NCBI GenBank assembly: GCA_003222395.1
Contig: QHWB01000069.1
Coordinates: forward strand, 1-64,000
Source: Acidobacteriota bacterium
GTDB taxonomy: Bacteria; Acidobacteriota; Vicinamibacteria; Vicinamibacterales; CAVVIG01
DNA: 64,000 nucleotides
Direction: 5' to 3'
Both the position numbers and the translations under genes were made by a program. A model generated the notes under the pieces. The model was not told where the DNA came from, made no database searches, and was given only the letters and a program-made list of their open reading frames with translations. Below are positions 17,962 through 28,000 of the stretch, piece after piece (position 1 is the stretch's first letter; each line of letters starts with the position of its first letter).

Positions 17962-17986
17962 ATGACACACGACGGCGATTTGTCAA
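17959..17986 (-). promoter_or_regulatory. Probable sigma-70-type promoter of the GntR/ABC operon
   Basis: On the minus strand a perfect TTGACA (17986-17981) is followed after 16 bases by CATACT (17964-17959), four of six matches to the -10 consensus. The transcript would have a leader of only about 13 bases. There is no obvious ribosome site before the gntR ATG. Confidence 0.55.
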
Positions 17987-18130
17987 GAGCTGCCTTGCCA
18001 GCGCTCCTGACCGCTAGCGACGCAGTGGCCGCCGGTGGGGCGCGCTTTCAACGAGGACCACCGCGCTGCATGATCTCGAGAGTCTGAGTGTCGTGAGGTC
18101 GCTACGGGTACTCCAGTCCTCCGGCCCCGC

Positions 18131-18514
18131 TTAGCCTCTTCGTATCGTTCCCCACCGCGGGTTCTCTCGCGCGAGCCGCACCACCAGGTCTCGAATCTCA
18201 CGCCGCATCGGCGGATGCCCGATTGGACGGGCGTACGTCCACCGCCTGGCGACCAAGCGTCGATGCCATCGCAGCAGCGTCGCCGGCGTCACGATGAAGG
18301 ATCGCCAACACTCGCGTGGCAGCAATCGGCTGGCAGCGGCGACGAACACCCTGTCGACGGCGGTCATCGCGGGACGGCGCGTTTTCGGCCGAAGGATCGC
18401 GAGTTCGTGCCGCAGCACAACGATTTCGAGTTCCTTGAACTCGTTCGACCGAACGACGAAGGCGATGAACTGGAGAAGCCAGCGAAGCAACACGTAGCAG
18501 AACGACATGGGCAC
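18131..18514 (-). pseudogene. Insertion-sequence transposase, N-terminal fragment (TGTAGGGT family)
   Basis: The 127-residue frame (FKELEIVVLRHELAIL, RPAMTAVDRVFVAAASRLLP, TLLRWHRRLVARRWTYARP, RLARENPRWGTIRRG) equals the N-terminal third of the transposase in the copies at 5716 and 23969. It stops exactly where the helix-turn-helix region should continue into the DDE core. Neither terminal repeat is present. Confidence 0.8.
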
Positions 18515-18745
18515 GAAACCTCCATCGTTACCAGGCTACGGCCCAATTCTACGCACAAGCCCTAACGGATTCCTGTTGGCCGCCCAGGCGTGGGACCGAG
18601 GTCCGCATTTTTGCATCCTTCACGCTGTCAAAGGACACCAATTGGCCGCGTCCAGCATCGGCGGGATGACCGCGGCGACGCGCGTCGGACCGTCCAATGT
18701 CTTCGGCGCCGTTTCACATCGTCGCCTCGACCGGTGAACCCGGAC

Positions 18746-19642
18746 ATGCTGTTCGGCGCGACCAGTTCTCTCTGAGGCATCGTCATGACATCGAGTGGGC
18801 GATCAGGAGAAACGCCGCGCTGGGATTGCAGAGCATCGAGCCGTACGAAAACCAGATTGAGAAGTATCGGCGCAATCCGATGGCTCTCAAGCGGCTCTTC
18901 GATGACGCCGGCATCGCTTTCATCGACGCTTCCAAGGGTGAGGCCGGCCAGTCGACGGAGTTCATCGATCCAGCTCGGATCTCAAGAACCATCGCCGATC
19001 ATGTCGAATTCGCGCGCGATTTCCTCCAGCCGCTCGGCGCCACCCACTGGAAGTGCAACATGGCGGCACAGCCGCCAGGCGGGCCCAGCGACGATCAGCT
19101 CAAGAAGCTCGCGGACACGCTCAACGAGATTGGCAGACAAACGTTTGCCATGGGGATTCGGATGGCTCCGGCATCCTCACATATGGGGACCTATGGAACG
19201 CGAGCACGAGGTGCGGCGCGTGATAGAGCTCACCGATCCCAAGTGCGTCTGGCTGACCACGGACACGGGCCACCTGACGTTGGGCGGCATGGATGCCGTG
19301 CGCATCATGGGCGACTATTTCCCACGGATCGCCGAAGTGCATCTCAAGGACACATACGCGAAGTTTCGCGGCAAAACGTCGACGCCGACGCAGGAGCAGC
19401 ACCGAACCGCGAGCGTCTACCACAATCTGGGCGGAGGCGGCGTCGACTTCCCGGCGGTCTTCAAGCTGTTGGGGACCGGCACTACAGGGGCTCGGTCGTT
19501 GGATCTCGACGGGCCGAGAAAGGGCGACGACGGCTTCGACGCCATCGGCGGAAACATCGATGTCGCGATCGACGACTACATCGCGCACAACATTAATTAC
19601 CTGAGAGACGTTGTCGGCGTCAGGCTTCCGCCTCTGGATTGA
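18746..19642 (+). pseudogene. Sugar phosphate isomerase/epimerase-family TIM-barrel protein, two frameshifts
   Basis: The start MLFGATSSL at 18746 is in one frame. The body (DIEWAIRRNAALGLQSIEPY, FDDAGIAFIDASKGEAGQ, VEFARDFLQPLGATHWKCN) is in the next. After about 19175 the reading returns to the first frame (WLTTDTGHLTLGGMDAVRIM, FPRIAEVHLKDTYAKF, VYHNLGGGGVDFPAVFKLLG). The two shifts compensate. The acidic and His residues of the metal site (DTGH, EVHLKD) are kept. The family (AP endonuclease 2 type barrels) isomerises or dehydrates sugars and cyclitols. It is either a recent pseudogene or two base-call errors. Confidence 0.75.
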
Positions 19643-19663
19643 AAAGCGCGGACAAGTCGACGA

Positions 19664-20644
19664 TTACTTGCGACGCGGGCCGGTGTAGTCCTCGATCGGT
19701 GGTGTGCCGTAGGTGTGGAAACTCTCGATCGTCTTCAGTCCCCACGCCTGGCCCAATCGGCGTTCTGCTTCCGTCCAGACGACCGGCGGCCAGTCCGGTG
19801 CGAGCACGAGCCGTGCGCCGGCGTTGTCGACCTCGATGCGATTGCCGCCGGGTTCGTAGACATACAGAAAGAACGTCTGCTGGATGGCATGCTTGTGCGG
19901 GCCCGTCTCGATGTACACGCCGTTCTCGAGGAAGATGTCGGCCGCCCGAAGCACATCTTCCCTGGAGTCGACAGCGTAGGTCAGGTGGTGAAAGCGACCG
20001 CGCGCGCCGTAATGATCCGCGGTGAAGGCAAGGTCGTAGCTCTTGTTGGTCGCTGTCATCCACGCGCCCGCTTCCTCGCCGTTGTCGAGAACGATCATTT
20101 CGGTCGTCCGCATGCCGAGCACGTCCTCGAAGAAGAGCCGCAGCGCGCGAACATCGGCGGCCAGCAGGTTCAGATGATCGAGCCGCCGAACGTTCACGCC
20201 GCGGGCCGGGTAGCGCTGCGCCTGGTTCTTCAGCGCCGGCTTCAATTGAGGCGGCGGCGCATACCACTCGGTCTCGTAGTAAATCTCCATCCTGTGCCCG
20301 TCGGTCGTGCTGAATGAGAAGGTGCGGCCGTGCCCGAGATCGCCCTCGGTCCACCCGTGACCGAAGCCTGCGGCGTCGATAATCGCGGCGCGTCGCTCGA
20401 GCGCTTCCGGACTCGTGACCCGAAACGCCATGTGGCCCATGCCCGCCACTTTCGAGGCCGTGAGCTTGAGCGTATGGTGTTCGTAATCGTCCCAGCCACG
20501 TAGGTACACCGACTCGCCGCGCCGATCGTTCACGGTCATGCCCATCACGTCGGTGAAGAACCGAAGGCTTTCGTCGGGTTTCGGCGACAACAGTTCGACG
20601 TGCGCGAGGTGGGCGAGATCGGATGACCGAATCGTTGGCTTCAC
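19664..20644 (-). CDS. Extradiol (catechol 2,3-) dioxygenase-type VOC protein
   Basis: The 326-residue protein has two vicinal-oxygen-chelate domains, each with the beta-alpha-beta-beta-beta repeat. In the second domain H157 (LDHLNLL), H219/H220 (RFHHLTYAV) and E271 (GGNRIEV) are placed as the Fe(II) ligands of extradiol dioxygenases (spacing about 63 and 51 residues). Such enzymes open catechol-like rings with O2. The metal triad is complete, so it is probably active. The gene is convergent with the isomerase pseudogene, with 21 bases between the stops. The substrate cannot be told from the sequence. Confidence 0.85.
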   Translation of the reverse strand: MKPTIRSSDLAHLAHVELLSPKPDESLRFFTDVMGMTVNDRRGESVYLRGWDDYEHHTLKLTASKVAGMGHMAFRVTSPEALERRAAIIDAAGFGHGWTEGDLGHGRTFSFSTTDGHRMEIYYETEWYAPPPQLKPALKNQAQRYPARGVNVRRLDHLNLLAADVRALRLFFEDVLGMRTTEMIVLDNGEEAGAWMTATNKSYDLAFTADHYGARGRFHHLTYAVDSREDVLRAADIFLENGVYIETGPHKHAIQQTFFLYVYEPGGNRIEVDNAGARLVLAPDWPPVVWTEAERRLGQAWGLKTIESFHTYGTPPIEDYTGPRRK

Positions 20645-20846
20645 GGCCGTCTAGCCTATCCGAGTCGTCCGTGAGCGCGCCACGTTGGGGAACCCGAGAC
20701 CCGCAGGATGTGAAACGAACGAGAGTGGTATAGTGCATCCCGCTCGAAACTTGACGCGGAAGTGCGCGAAGAGTATCGCCAGGACAAGGAGCAGCTCGGT
20801 TTCACAATCGAAGTAACCCGTCCGCCGCTCGTGAGGGAGGTCACCA

Positions 20847-23800
20847 ATGATGTTTCGCGTGATCCTCGCCGTCGTTCTCCTCACACCCGCCTCGCACGCA
20901 GTTGCGCAGATCACGTCAGCGACCATTTCGGGCACCGTCAAGGACGAAACCGGCGGCGTGCTGCCGGGAGTCGACGTCGTCATCAGGAACCTCGATACCG
21001 GCCTGAGCCGGAGCGTCGCGACCGACGCGAACGGGTACTTCACGGTGCCCGGCCTTGCGCCGGGAAGGTACGAGGCGCGTGCCACGCTGCAGGGATTCAC
21101 GACCGCCGTGCAGACGGGCATCGTGCTGGAAGTCGCCCAGCAGGCCGGCCTCAACGTGGTTCTGAAGCTCGGCACGACAGCCGAAGCGATCACCGTGACC
21201 GGCGAGAGCCCGCTCGTGGATGTCCGCAGCTCCGCGCTCTCGGCTGTCGTCGACAAGAAGACGATCGAGGAGCTGCCGCTGAACGGACGCAACTACATCA
21301 TGCTCGCGACGCTGCAGCCGGGCATCGTCCAATTCACCGAGAAGCAGAGCACGTCGCCGGCGCAGCGCGGCGTGTCGTTGAACATCAACGGCATGGGTGG
21401 CCGATCCAACAGCTTCCTGATCGACGGCGCGAACATGCGCGGGTATGCCGGCATGGCGACGGTCACGGCGGCCGATTCCACGCTGGGCGTGGAGACGATC
21501 CAGGAGTTTCGCGTCGTGACCAACGCGTTCTCGGCCGACTACGGCCGCGTGATGGGGGGCGTCGTCAACATCGCGACCAAGTCGGGCACCAATGCGCTGC
21601 ACGGCTCAGGCTTCGAGTTCTTTCGCAACAGCAAGATGGACGCGCGCAACTTCTTCGACGGCGACGAGCCGCCGCCGTTCACGCGTCATCAATACGGCGC
21701 CGCGGCAGGCGGACCGATACGCAGGAACAAGATCTTTTTCTACGGCGGCTACGAACGGCTGCAGGAGGATCTCGGACAGACCATCATCACGGCGGTGCCG
21801 ACGCTGGCCGCACGCGCGGGCAACGTCAACCCGAGCGTCAAACCTTATCTCGATCTCTATCCGGCGCCGAACGGCCGCGACCTGGGACCGGGGATCGGAC
21901 AATACACGTACGAGTTCACGCGCGTGACGCGGGAGAACTTCTTCCAGGGACGAATCGACGTCGAGCTGTCCGACAGCGATCTCCTCTTCGTCCGTCATAC
22001 CTACGACGGATCGCGCCAGGTGTCGCCAATCTCGAGCGGCGCGATCCAGACGACGGGGTTACCGCAGTTCTTCACGAACTCCACGTCGGGCAACCATTTC
22101 TTCACGACGGAGGCGAAGCGGACGTTCACCCGGAACCTGCTCAACACGGCGCGCTTTTCGGCGAGCGTGCTCACCTACGAGCAGCAATCGGGCAACACGC
22201 TGGCCGAGCGGCTGTCTTTCATTCCGGACGCACCGTTCATGGGCACGATCCTGATCGGCGGTTTGTCGCAGCTTGGCAACTACGCCGCCGAGCCGTCGAC
22301 CCAGAACATCGACTACTGGACGTGGAGCGACGACCTCACGTACACGAAAGGCAGACACCTGTTGAAGACCGGCGCACTGGTCGAACATGCGTACGCACAG
22401 AAGCTCACGACGGTCAACAGCAGAGGCACGTACACGTTTGCGAACTTCGCGCAATTTCTGGCGGGCGTTCCGAGCCGCTTCCAGGGCAACGCGCCCGGCT
22501 CGAACTTCGAACGCAAGCGGCCCAACACACTCTTTGGCTTCTACGTCCAGGACGATTACCGCGTCACGCCGAAGCTGACGCTGAATCTCGGCGCGCGCTA
22601 CGAGTTCTTCACGCTCCCCACCGACAAGGACGGGCTGGACGTGTATCTCGCGGACATTCTGACCTCACCGGTGACAACGCTCGGCGGGCCGTTCGTCAAT
22701 CCGTCGCTCAAGAACCTCGCGCCGCGCGTCGGCTTTGCGTGGGATGTGGCCGGCGACGGCCGCACCGCCGTGCGCGGCGGCAGCGGGCTGTATTACGACA
22801 CCGACGGTCCGTACAACAGCTCGCTCGGCATCGCCCTCCAGGCGCCACCCTTCGTGATACCGGTCAATGTCTCCGGCTCGGGGATTCCGTTTCCGACGCC
22901 GGTGTTTCCCACTGGTACGACGGGCGGTCCGCTGAGCCTGCGCACGATCGACTATCACATCAAGCAGCCACGAGGGTGGACCTACAACGTCAACGTGCAG
23001 CGCGATCTCGCGGGAAGTTGGGCGGCCATGGTGGGCTACGCCGGCTCACGCGGATACAACCTCGTGAACGCCACTGAAGGGAATCCCGTCGTGCCGATCG
23101 TGCGATCCGATGGCACATTGTTCTTCCCGGCGGGCGCGCCGCGGCGCAACCCGGCGTGGAGCAGCATCGACTATCGGAGGTCCGATGGGCGTTCCGCGTA
23201 CAACGCGCTGCAATCGAGCCTGATGAAGCGCTTCAGCGCCGGATATCAGGTGCAACTGTCCTACACGCTCAGCAAAGCGATGGACAACGCCGACGCGCAG
23301 CTCAGCACCGACACGGTGACGTCATCCGTCTATCCGCAAAACCCGTACGATCTGGACGCGGAGTGGGCGGTCGCCGCGTTCGATGCGCGTCATGTCTTCT
23401 CGGCCAACGCCACGTGGCAGCTGCCGGCGTTTCACAACCACGCGATGCTGGCCGGGTGGCAGCTCAACGCGATCTTCTCCTTCCACACCGGCTATCCGTT
23501 CTCGCCATCGATCCAGACGCCGAACTGGTCGCGCAGCGGCAACATTTCAACCAATGCCGAGGATCGCCCGAACGTGAAGCCCGGGACGGATCCGACGCGC
23601 ATCATCAGTGGTGATCCGAATCACTGGTTCGACACCAGCGTCTTCGAGCTGCAACCTCAGGGGACGTTCGGCAACACGCCGCGCAATTTCCTGCGCGGTC
23701 CGGGCTTTGCGAACACCGACGTGTCGCTCGTCAAGAATCAGGCGCTCGCCGGGAACGCGAGGCTGCAGGTGCGGCTCGAGCTATTCAATGTGCTCAACCG

Positions 23801-23939
23801 CGCGAACTTCGCGGCGCCGACGCGGCCCGTGTTCGCCGGCGCGACGCAAAACGAGACGCCGCTGACGACCGCCGGACAGATCTTGCGAACGGCGAACTCG
23901 TCGCGGCAGGTTCAACTCGGAGTCAAGCTGATGTTCTGA
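20847..23939 (+). CDS. TonB-dependent receptor with N-terminal carboxypeptidase-regulatory domain
   Basis: The 1030-residue outer-membrane protein has a signal peptide (VILAVVLLTPASHAVAQ), a carboxypeptidase-regulatory-like domain at about 25-115 (ISGTVKDETGGVLPGVDVVI, GYFTVPGLAPGRYEARA), a plug domain (IEELPLNGRNYIMLATLQPG, SFLIDGANMRGYAG) and a beta-barrel that ends in RQVQLGVKLMF with the terminal Phe needed for barrel assembly. It belongs to the large SusC-like/OAR-like group common in Acidobacteria, which imports oligosaccharides or peptides using TonB energy. GGGAGG lies about 10 bases before the ATG. No SusD-like partner is adjacent, so the substrate is unknown. Confidence 0.92.
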   Translation: MMFRVILAVVLLTPASHAVAQITSATISGTVKDETGGVLPGVDVVIRNLDTGLSRSVATDANGYFTVPGLAPGRYEARATLQGFTTAVQTGIVLEVAQQAGLNVVLKLGTTAEAITVTGESPLVDVRSSALSAVVDKKTIEELPLNGRNYIMLATLQPGIVQFTEKQSTSPAQRGVSLNINGMGGRSNSFLIDGANMRGYAGMATVTAADSTLGVETIQEFRVVTNAFSADYGRVMGGVVNIATKSGTNALHGSGFEFFRNSKMDARNFFDGDEPPPFTRHQYGAAAGGPIRRNKIFFYGGYERLQEDLGQTIITAVPTLAARAGNVNPSVKPYLDLYPAPNGRDLGPGIGQYTYEFTRVTRENFFQGRIDVELSDSDLLFVRHTYDGSRQVSPISSGAIQTTGLPQFFTNSTSGNHFFTTEAKRTFTRNLLNTARFSASVLTYEQQSGNTLAERLSFIPDAPFMGTILIGGLSQLGNYAAEPSTQNIDYWTWSDDLTYTKGRHLLKTGALVEHAYAQKLTTVNSRGTYTFANFAQFLAGVPSRFQGNAPGSNFERKRPNTLFGFYVQDDYRVTPKLTLNLGARYEFFTLPTDKDGLDVYLADILTSPVTTLGGPFVNPSLKNLAPRVGFAWDVAGDGRTAVRGGSGLYYDTDGPYNSSLGIALQAPPFVIPVNVSGSGIPFPTPVFPTGTTGGPLSLRTIDYHIKQPRGWTYNVNVQRDLAGSWAAMVGYAGSRGYNLVNATEGNPVVPIVRSDGTLFFPAGAPRRNPAWSSIDYRRSDGRSAYNALQSSLMKRFSAGYQVQLSYTLSKAMDNADAQLSTDTVTSSVYPQNPYDLDAEWAVAAFDARHVFSANATWQLPAFHNHAMLAGWQLNAIFSFHTGYPFSPSIQTPNWSRSGNISTNAEDRPNVKPGTDPTRIISGDPNHWFDTSVFELQPQGTFGNTPRNFLRGPGFANTDVSLVKNQALAGNARLQVRLELFNVLNRANFAAPTRPVFAGATQNETPLTTAGQILRTANSSRQVQLGVKLMF

Positions 23940-23968
23940 GATCTACGAGGTGGACTGCTGGGCACTCG

Positions 23969-24839
23969 TGTAGGGTGCAAAAACCTGGTTACGCCGCCGG
24001 AACGTACTCGCGAACCACGCCACCAAGACGATCGCGACGGTGGACCTTGAGTTCGTCGGACACCACCGCCGGCACTGGACGTATCGAGTGCGGCGGAGTC
24101 AGAGCCAGCGCTCGGTGAGGTCGGTGGCCGTTGTAATGATCCACGAAGATGGCAAGCACGCGCTCCAGGTGTCGTTCGTTCACGATCAGCATCCAGTCCA
24201 GACACTCGGAGCGGATTGTGCGCACGAATCGCTCCGCGACCCCATCGCCTGCGGCACCCGAAATGGCGTGCGAACGATCTGGACACCCTCGCTTTGGAAC
24301 ACCTCGTCGAAGCTCTGGGCGAATTTCTGATCCCGGTCTCGAATCAGAAAACGAAATGACTCCTGGGTGGCGGTCAGCGTCCACGTCAGTTGTCGCGCCT
24401 GCTGCGTGACCCACGCTGCGCTCGGATGCGGCGTGCATCCCGCAACATGCACCCGGCGGCTACCCGGCTCAACGAAGGACAGCACGTACAGCCGTTGCAA
24501 CCACATGGCCTCGCCGGTGAAGAAGTCGACCGCCATGGTGGTTCGCGAGTACGCTCGCAAGAACGCGCGCCAGATCGGGCCACGTCATCGCCGGACGACC
24601 GATTCGTCGCCGGAGGACGGCGAGTTCGTGCCGCAGCACGATGATTTCCAGTTCTTTGAAATCGTTCGACCGAACGTGCAAGAGGGCGAGCTGCAGAAGG
24701 CGTCCGAGCACGACGTAACATAGCGAGACGAGCACGATGCCTCCTGCGTTGGCCGGAACGCCAGGCACATTTTACGCATAGGCCACCGCACTCAAGATTT
24801 CCGCACCGGGATGCGCAACCGAGATTAAAGCACCCTACA
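23969..24839 (-). mobile_element. Insertion sequence copy 3 (TGTAGGGT family), both ends present, internally deleted (871 bp)
   Basis: Both terminal repeats are present: TGTAGGGTGCAAAAACC at 23969 and, reversed, TGTAGGGTGCTTTAATC ending at 24839. The transposase is split. The N-terminal part (24469-24768) runs to GRPAMT and then jumps to the start of the DDE core (AVDFFTGEAMWLQRLY), losing about 280 bp. A frameshift near 24270 precedes GVAERFVRTIRSECLDWM and the end LGGVVREYVPAA. With intact ends and no working transposase it could move only if helped in trans. It separates the two TonB receptor genes. Confidence 0.85.
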
Positions 24840-25090
24840 AGTACGAAAGGGGACCGGCGACAGCATTGGAAGATGGCGTGCTCATCGGATGCCAGCGCGA
24901 TCCTGCGCGCTGATCCGTTCACAGCGCACAGCATGGCGGGCCGACGTTCGCCACGGAATCGCGCGATTGTGGCAAGCAGCCGTTAGCGCCCGAGCGCTTA
25001 GAACGCGCTTGACTTCGCGTGCAAGTCCGCCTAACACTTCGCGCGAATATCACCGAAAGAAGAGAGCGAAGCGCTTCGCTAGGAGGCCCT

Positions 25091-28000
25091 ATGAGCAGCG
25101 CTGGAAGCCGGTTTGCGGTCTGGCGACGCGTCCTGCCGTTGAGTCTGCAGCTCCTGGCGCTCGGCGCCGGCACCGCGCTGGCCCAGTCGAACCTTGGCGC
25201 CATCACCGGCATCGTCACCGATCCGCAGAACGCCATCGTGCCTGACGCAACGGTGACCGCGACGAAGGTGGCGACCGGTCTGCGCACTTCAACTAAGTCG
25301 AATTCCACCGGAGTCTACCTGCTCACGAGTTTGCCGCTCGGCACCTACACCGTCTCGGTGGAACATGCCGGCTTCAGCAAGTACGTTCGCGAAGGCATCT
25401 CAGTCGATGCCGGGCAGCGGTTGGGGCTCGACATCGCGCTGACGGTCGGCGCGATGGAGGAAGCGGTCAGCGTGACTGCGCAGCCGCCGCTCATCCAAGA
25501 CCGTACATCTGCGATCGATACCACTATCGAGCCGAAAAGCATCGAAGCGCTGCCGCTCTCCGGAAGGAAGACGCTGAACGTCGTCGCGCTCAGCGGCGCC
25601 GCCGTTTTCATCGCATATCCGAGCACGCCGACAGGCAGTCCGTCTTTCACGCTTGCCGGCGGACGAGGGCGCAGCCAGATGTCGTACATCGACGGCGGCA
25701 GCTCACAGAACAGCCGTATCGGCAATCCGCTGATCGATACGGATCTGCCGTCGGATGCTGTGGCCGAAGTCAAACTGCTCGCCAACAGCGCGTCGGCGGA
25801 GTTCGGCGCTTCGGCCGGCGGTGTCGTCATGACGACGACAAAATCGGGCACGAATGAACTGCGCGGGAGTCTGTACGAAAACTTCCGCCACGACGCGCTC
25901 GATGCGCCAGGCTTCTTCGCGCCCATCGGCAGCGACGGTCACAAGATCGCACCCGAGTTGCGCTACAACGTCTACGGCGGCACCGTCGGTGGTCCGGTTA
26001 GAAGGAACAAGACGTTCTTCTTCTTTTCGTATGAAGGACAACGTCAGCGTTCCGGCAGCACACTCACGTTAACGGTCCCGACGCTGCTACAGCGACAAGG
26101 TGATTTCTCGCAGACGTTCAACGCTTCCGGAGCCCTGATCCCGATCTTCGATCCCGCGACGACGACGATAGTCAACGGCCGTGCGGTGCGCACACAGTTT
26201 CCGGACAACCTCATTCCGCAAAACCGCATCGATCCGGTCGCCGCGGCAATCCTCAATTTCTTTCCGAAGCCAAATCAGGCGCCGATCAATTTGGGGGGCG
26301 CGAACAACTTCAGCGGCACGCGAGTCTCGATCATTCCGTCGGATCTCGTGTTCGCAAAAATCGATCACGGCTTTACTGAAAGAGACCGTCTGACCGCGCG
26401 CTACATGCGGCTGGCGGGCACCGGCTCGATTTCCAGTCGGTTTCCGAATGGAGGCGCGGGCGATCCTGGTCCCGGTTCGGATTTCGCCGAGCGTTGGGCG
26501 ATTCGTCTCTTCGGCAACTGGACGCACACGGTGAACGCGAACCAGTTGAATGAATTCCGCTTTGCCTACAACGATCGCCTGTTTCATCAGTTGAGTGCCG
26601 GCCTGGGCGGCAACTACCCGTCACAGCTTGGACTCATCGGAGTTCCGGACGCCGCGTTCCCGCAGTTCGCGCCAGCGAGCGGCTTCGGCGCGATCGGCTC
26701 GACGTCGCAGCAGCGGATCGAGAGTCCGATTCGGACATATCAGTTCATCGACAACTATTCGTGGATCCGCGGCCGGCATCAGTTCAAATTCGGCGGCGAG
26801 ATGCGCCGCTCCTTCCACGGAGACTTGCAGCAGAGCACCGTCTCCGGCGCATTCGCCTTTTCCGCGAACGGGACGGCGACGCAAAGCGCGACCAGCTCAT
26901 CGTTCTCCGGCGGCAACGGACTGGCGACGATGCTGACCGGATTCGTCACCAGTTTCACCGAAGTCTCAACGCTGGAGCTTGAGCGGCACATGTACTACTT
27001 TGCCGCGTTTGCGCAGGACGATTGGACCGTCGGCCGCAATCTGACGCTGAATCTCGGACTCCGCTGGGAAGCGGACACGCCGATGATTGCCGACGATCTC
27101 CGCATGAACGGCTTCGATCCGAATCAGATCAATCCTGTATCCGGAACGCCGGGCGTCGTGAAGTTCGTTGGCGCGGACGGGTGGCCGGTCGCACCGTATT
27201 CGACGCATCGGGCGAGCTTCGGACCGCGCGTCGGGATTGCGTGGAAGCCGTTCTCGTCGAAGACCGTCGTGCGCGGCGGCTATGGACTGTTCTATGCGCA
27301 TCCGTTCGACGACAGTCCTGGCAACGCGGTCGCGCTTGGGTTTGGAACGAGCGCCAATCTCTCCACGCCGGACAACGGCATTACACCGGCGTTCTTTCTG
27401 AGGAACGGCGTTCCTGCCGTGACGAATCCGACGCTCAACGATTCGTTCGGGGCCGTGACCGTCGCACAAGCCGCGGCGGGCAGGACGACCAACGCAGTGA
27501 CGTATCTCGATCCCGATCGAGCGGTCGGATATTCGCAGCAATTCAACATCGGGATTCAGCAGGAGCTGCCGGGCAACATGGTCGTGGAGGTCGCGGCGCT
27601 GGGAAACTTGTCGCGCAACCTCTCGAACGCGAACCTGTCGGTGAACCAGATTGCGCCGAACGTCCTCAGTTCGCTGCAGGCGCAGGGCATCACGACCCAG
27701 CTGCAGCAGTACCGTCCGTTCCCGCAGTTCACCGACGTTCTGATCCAATTTCCGACCAACGGTCTATCCGACTATTACGCGCTGCTGGTGCGGGCCGATA
27801 AGCGTTTTTCGCACGGCCTCAGCTTCGGCGCGAATTACACATGGTCAAGCTATCTCGGCAACATCACGCAGCCTGGCACGGCGCTCGGCAACGGCGTCGG
27901 CAGCCTGATCTACCAGGATTACTACTCCACGAATCCGCGGGCGAATTACGGACCGACGGCGGACGATATTCCGCAACGCCTGAACTTCCACTGGATTTAC

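Noticed and set aside
20762..23077. 771-codon plus-strand frame overlapping the first TonB receptor
   Set aside because: It is Arg/His-rich with no domain pattern and is the frame shadow of the receptor gene, which has a signal peptide, plug and barrel end.
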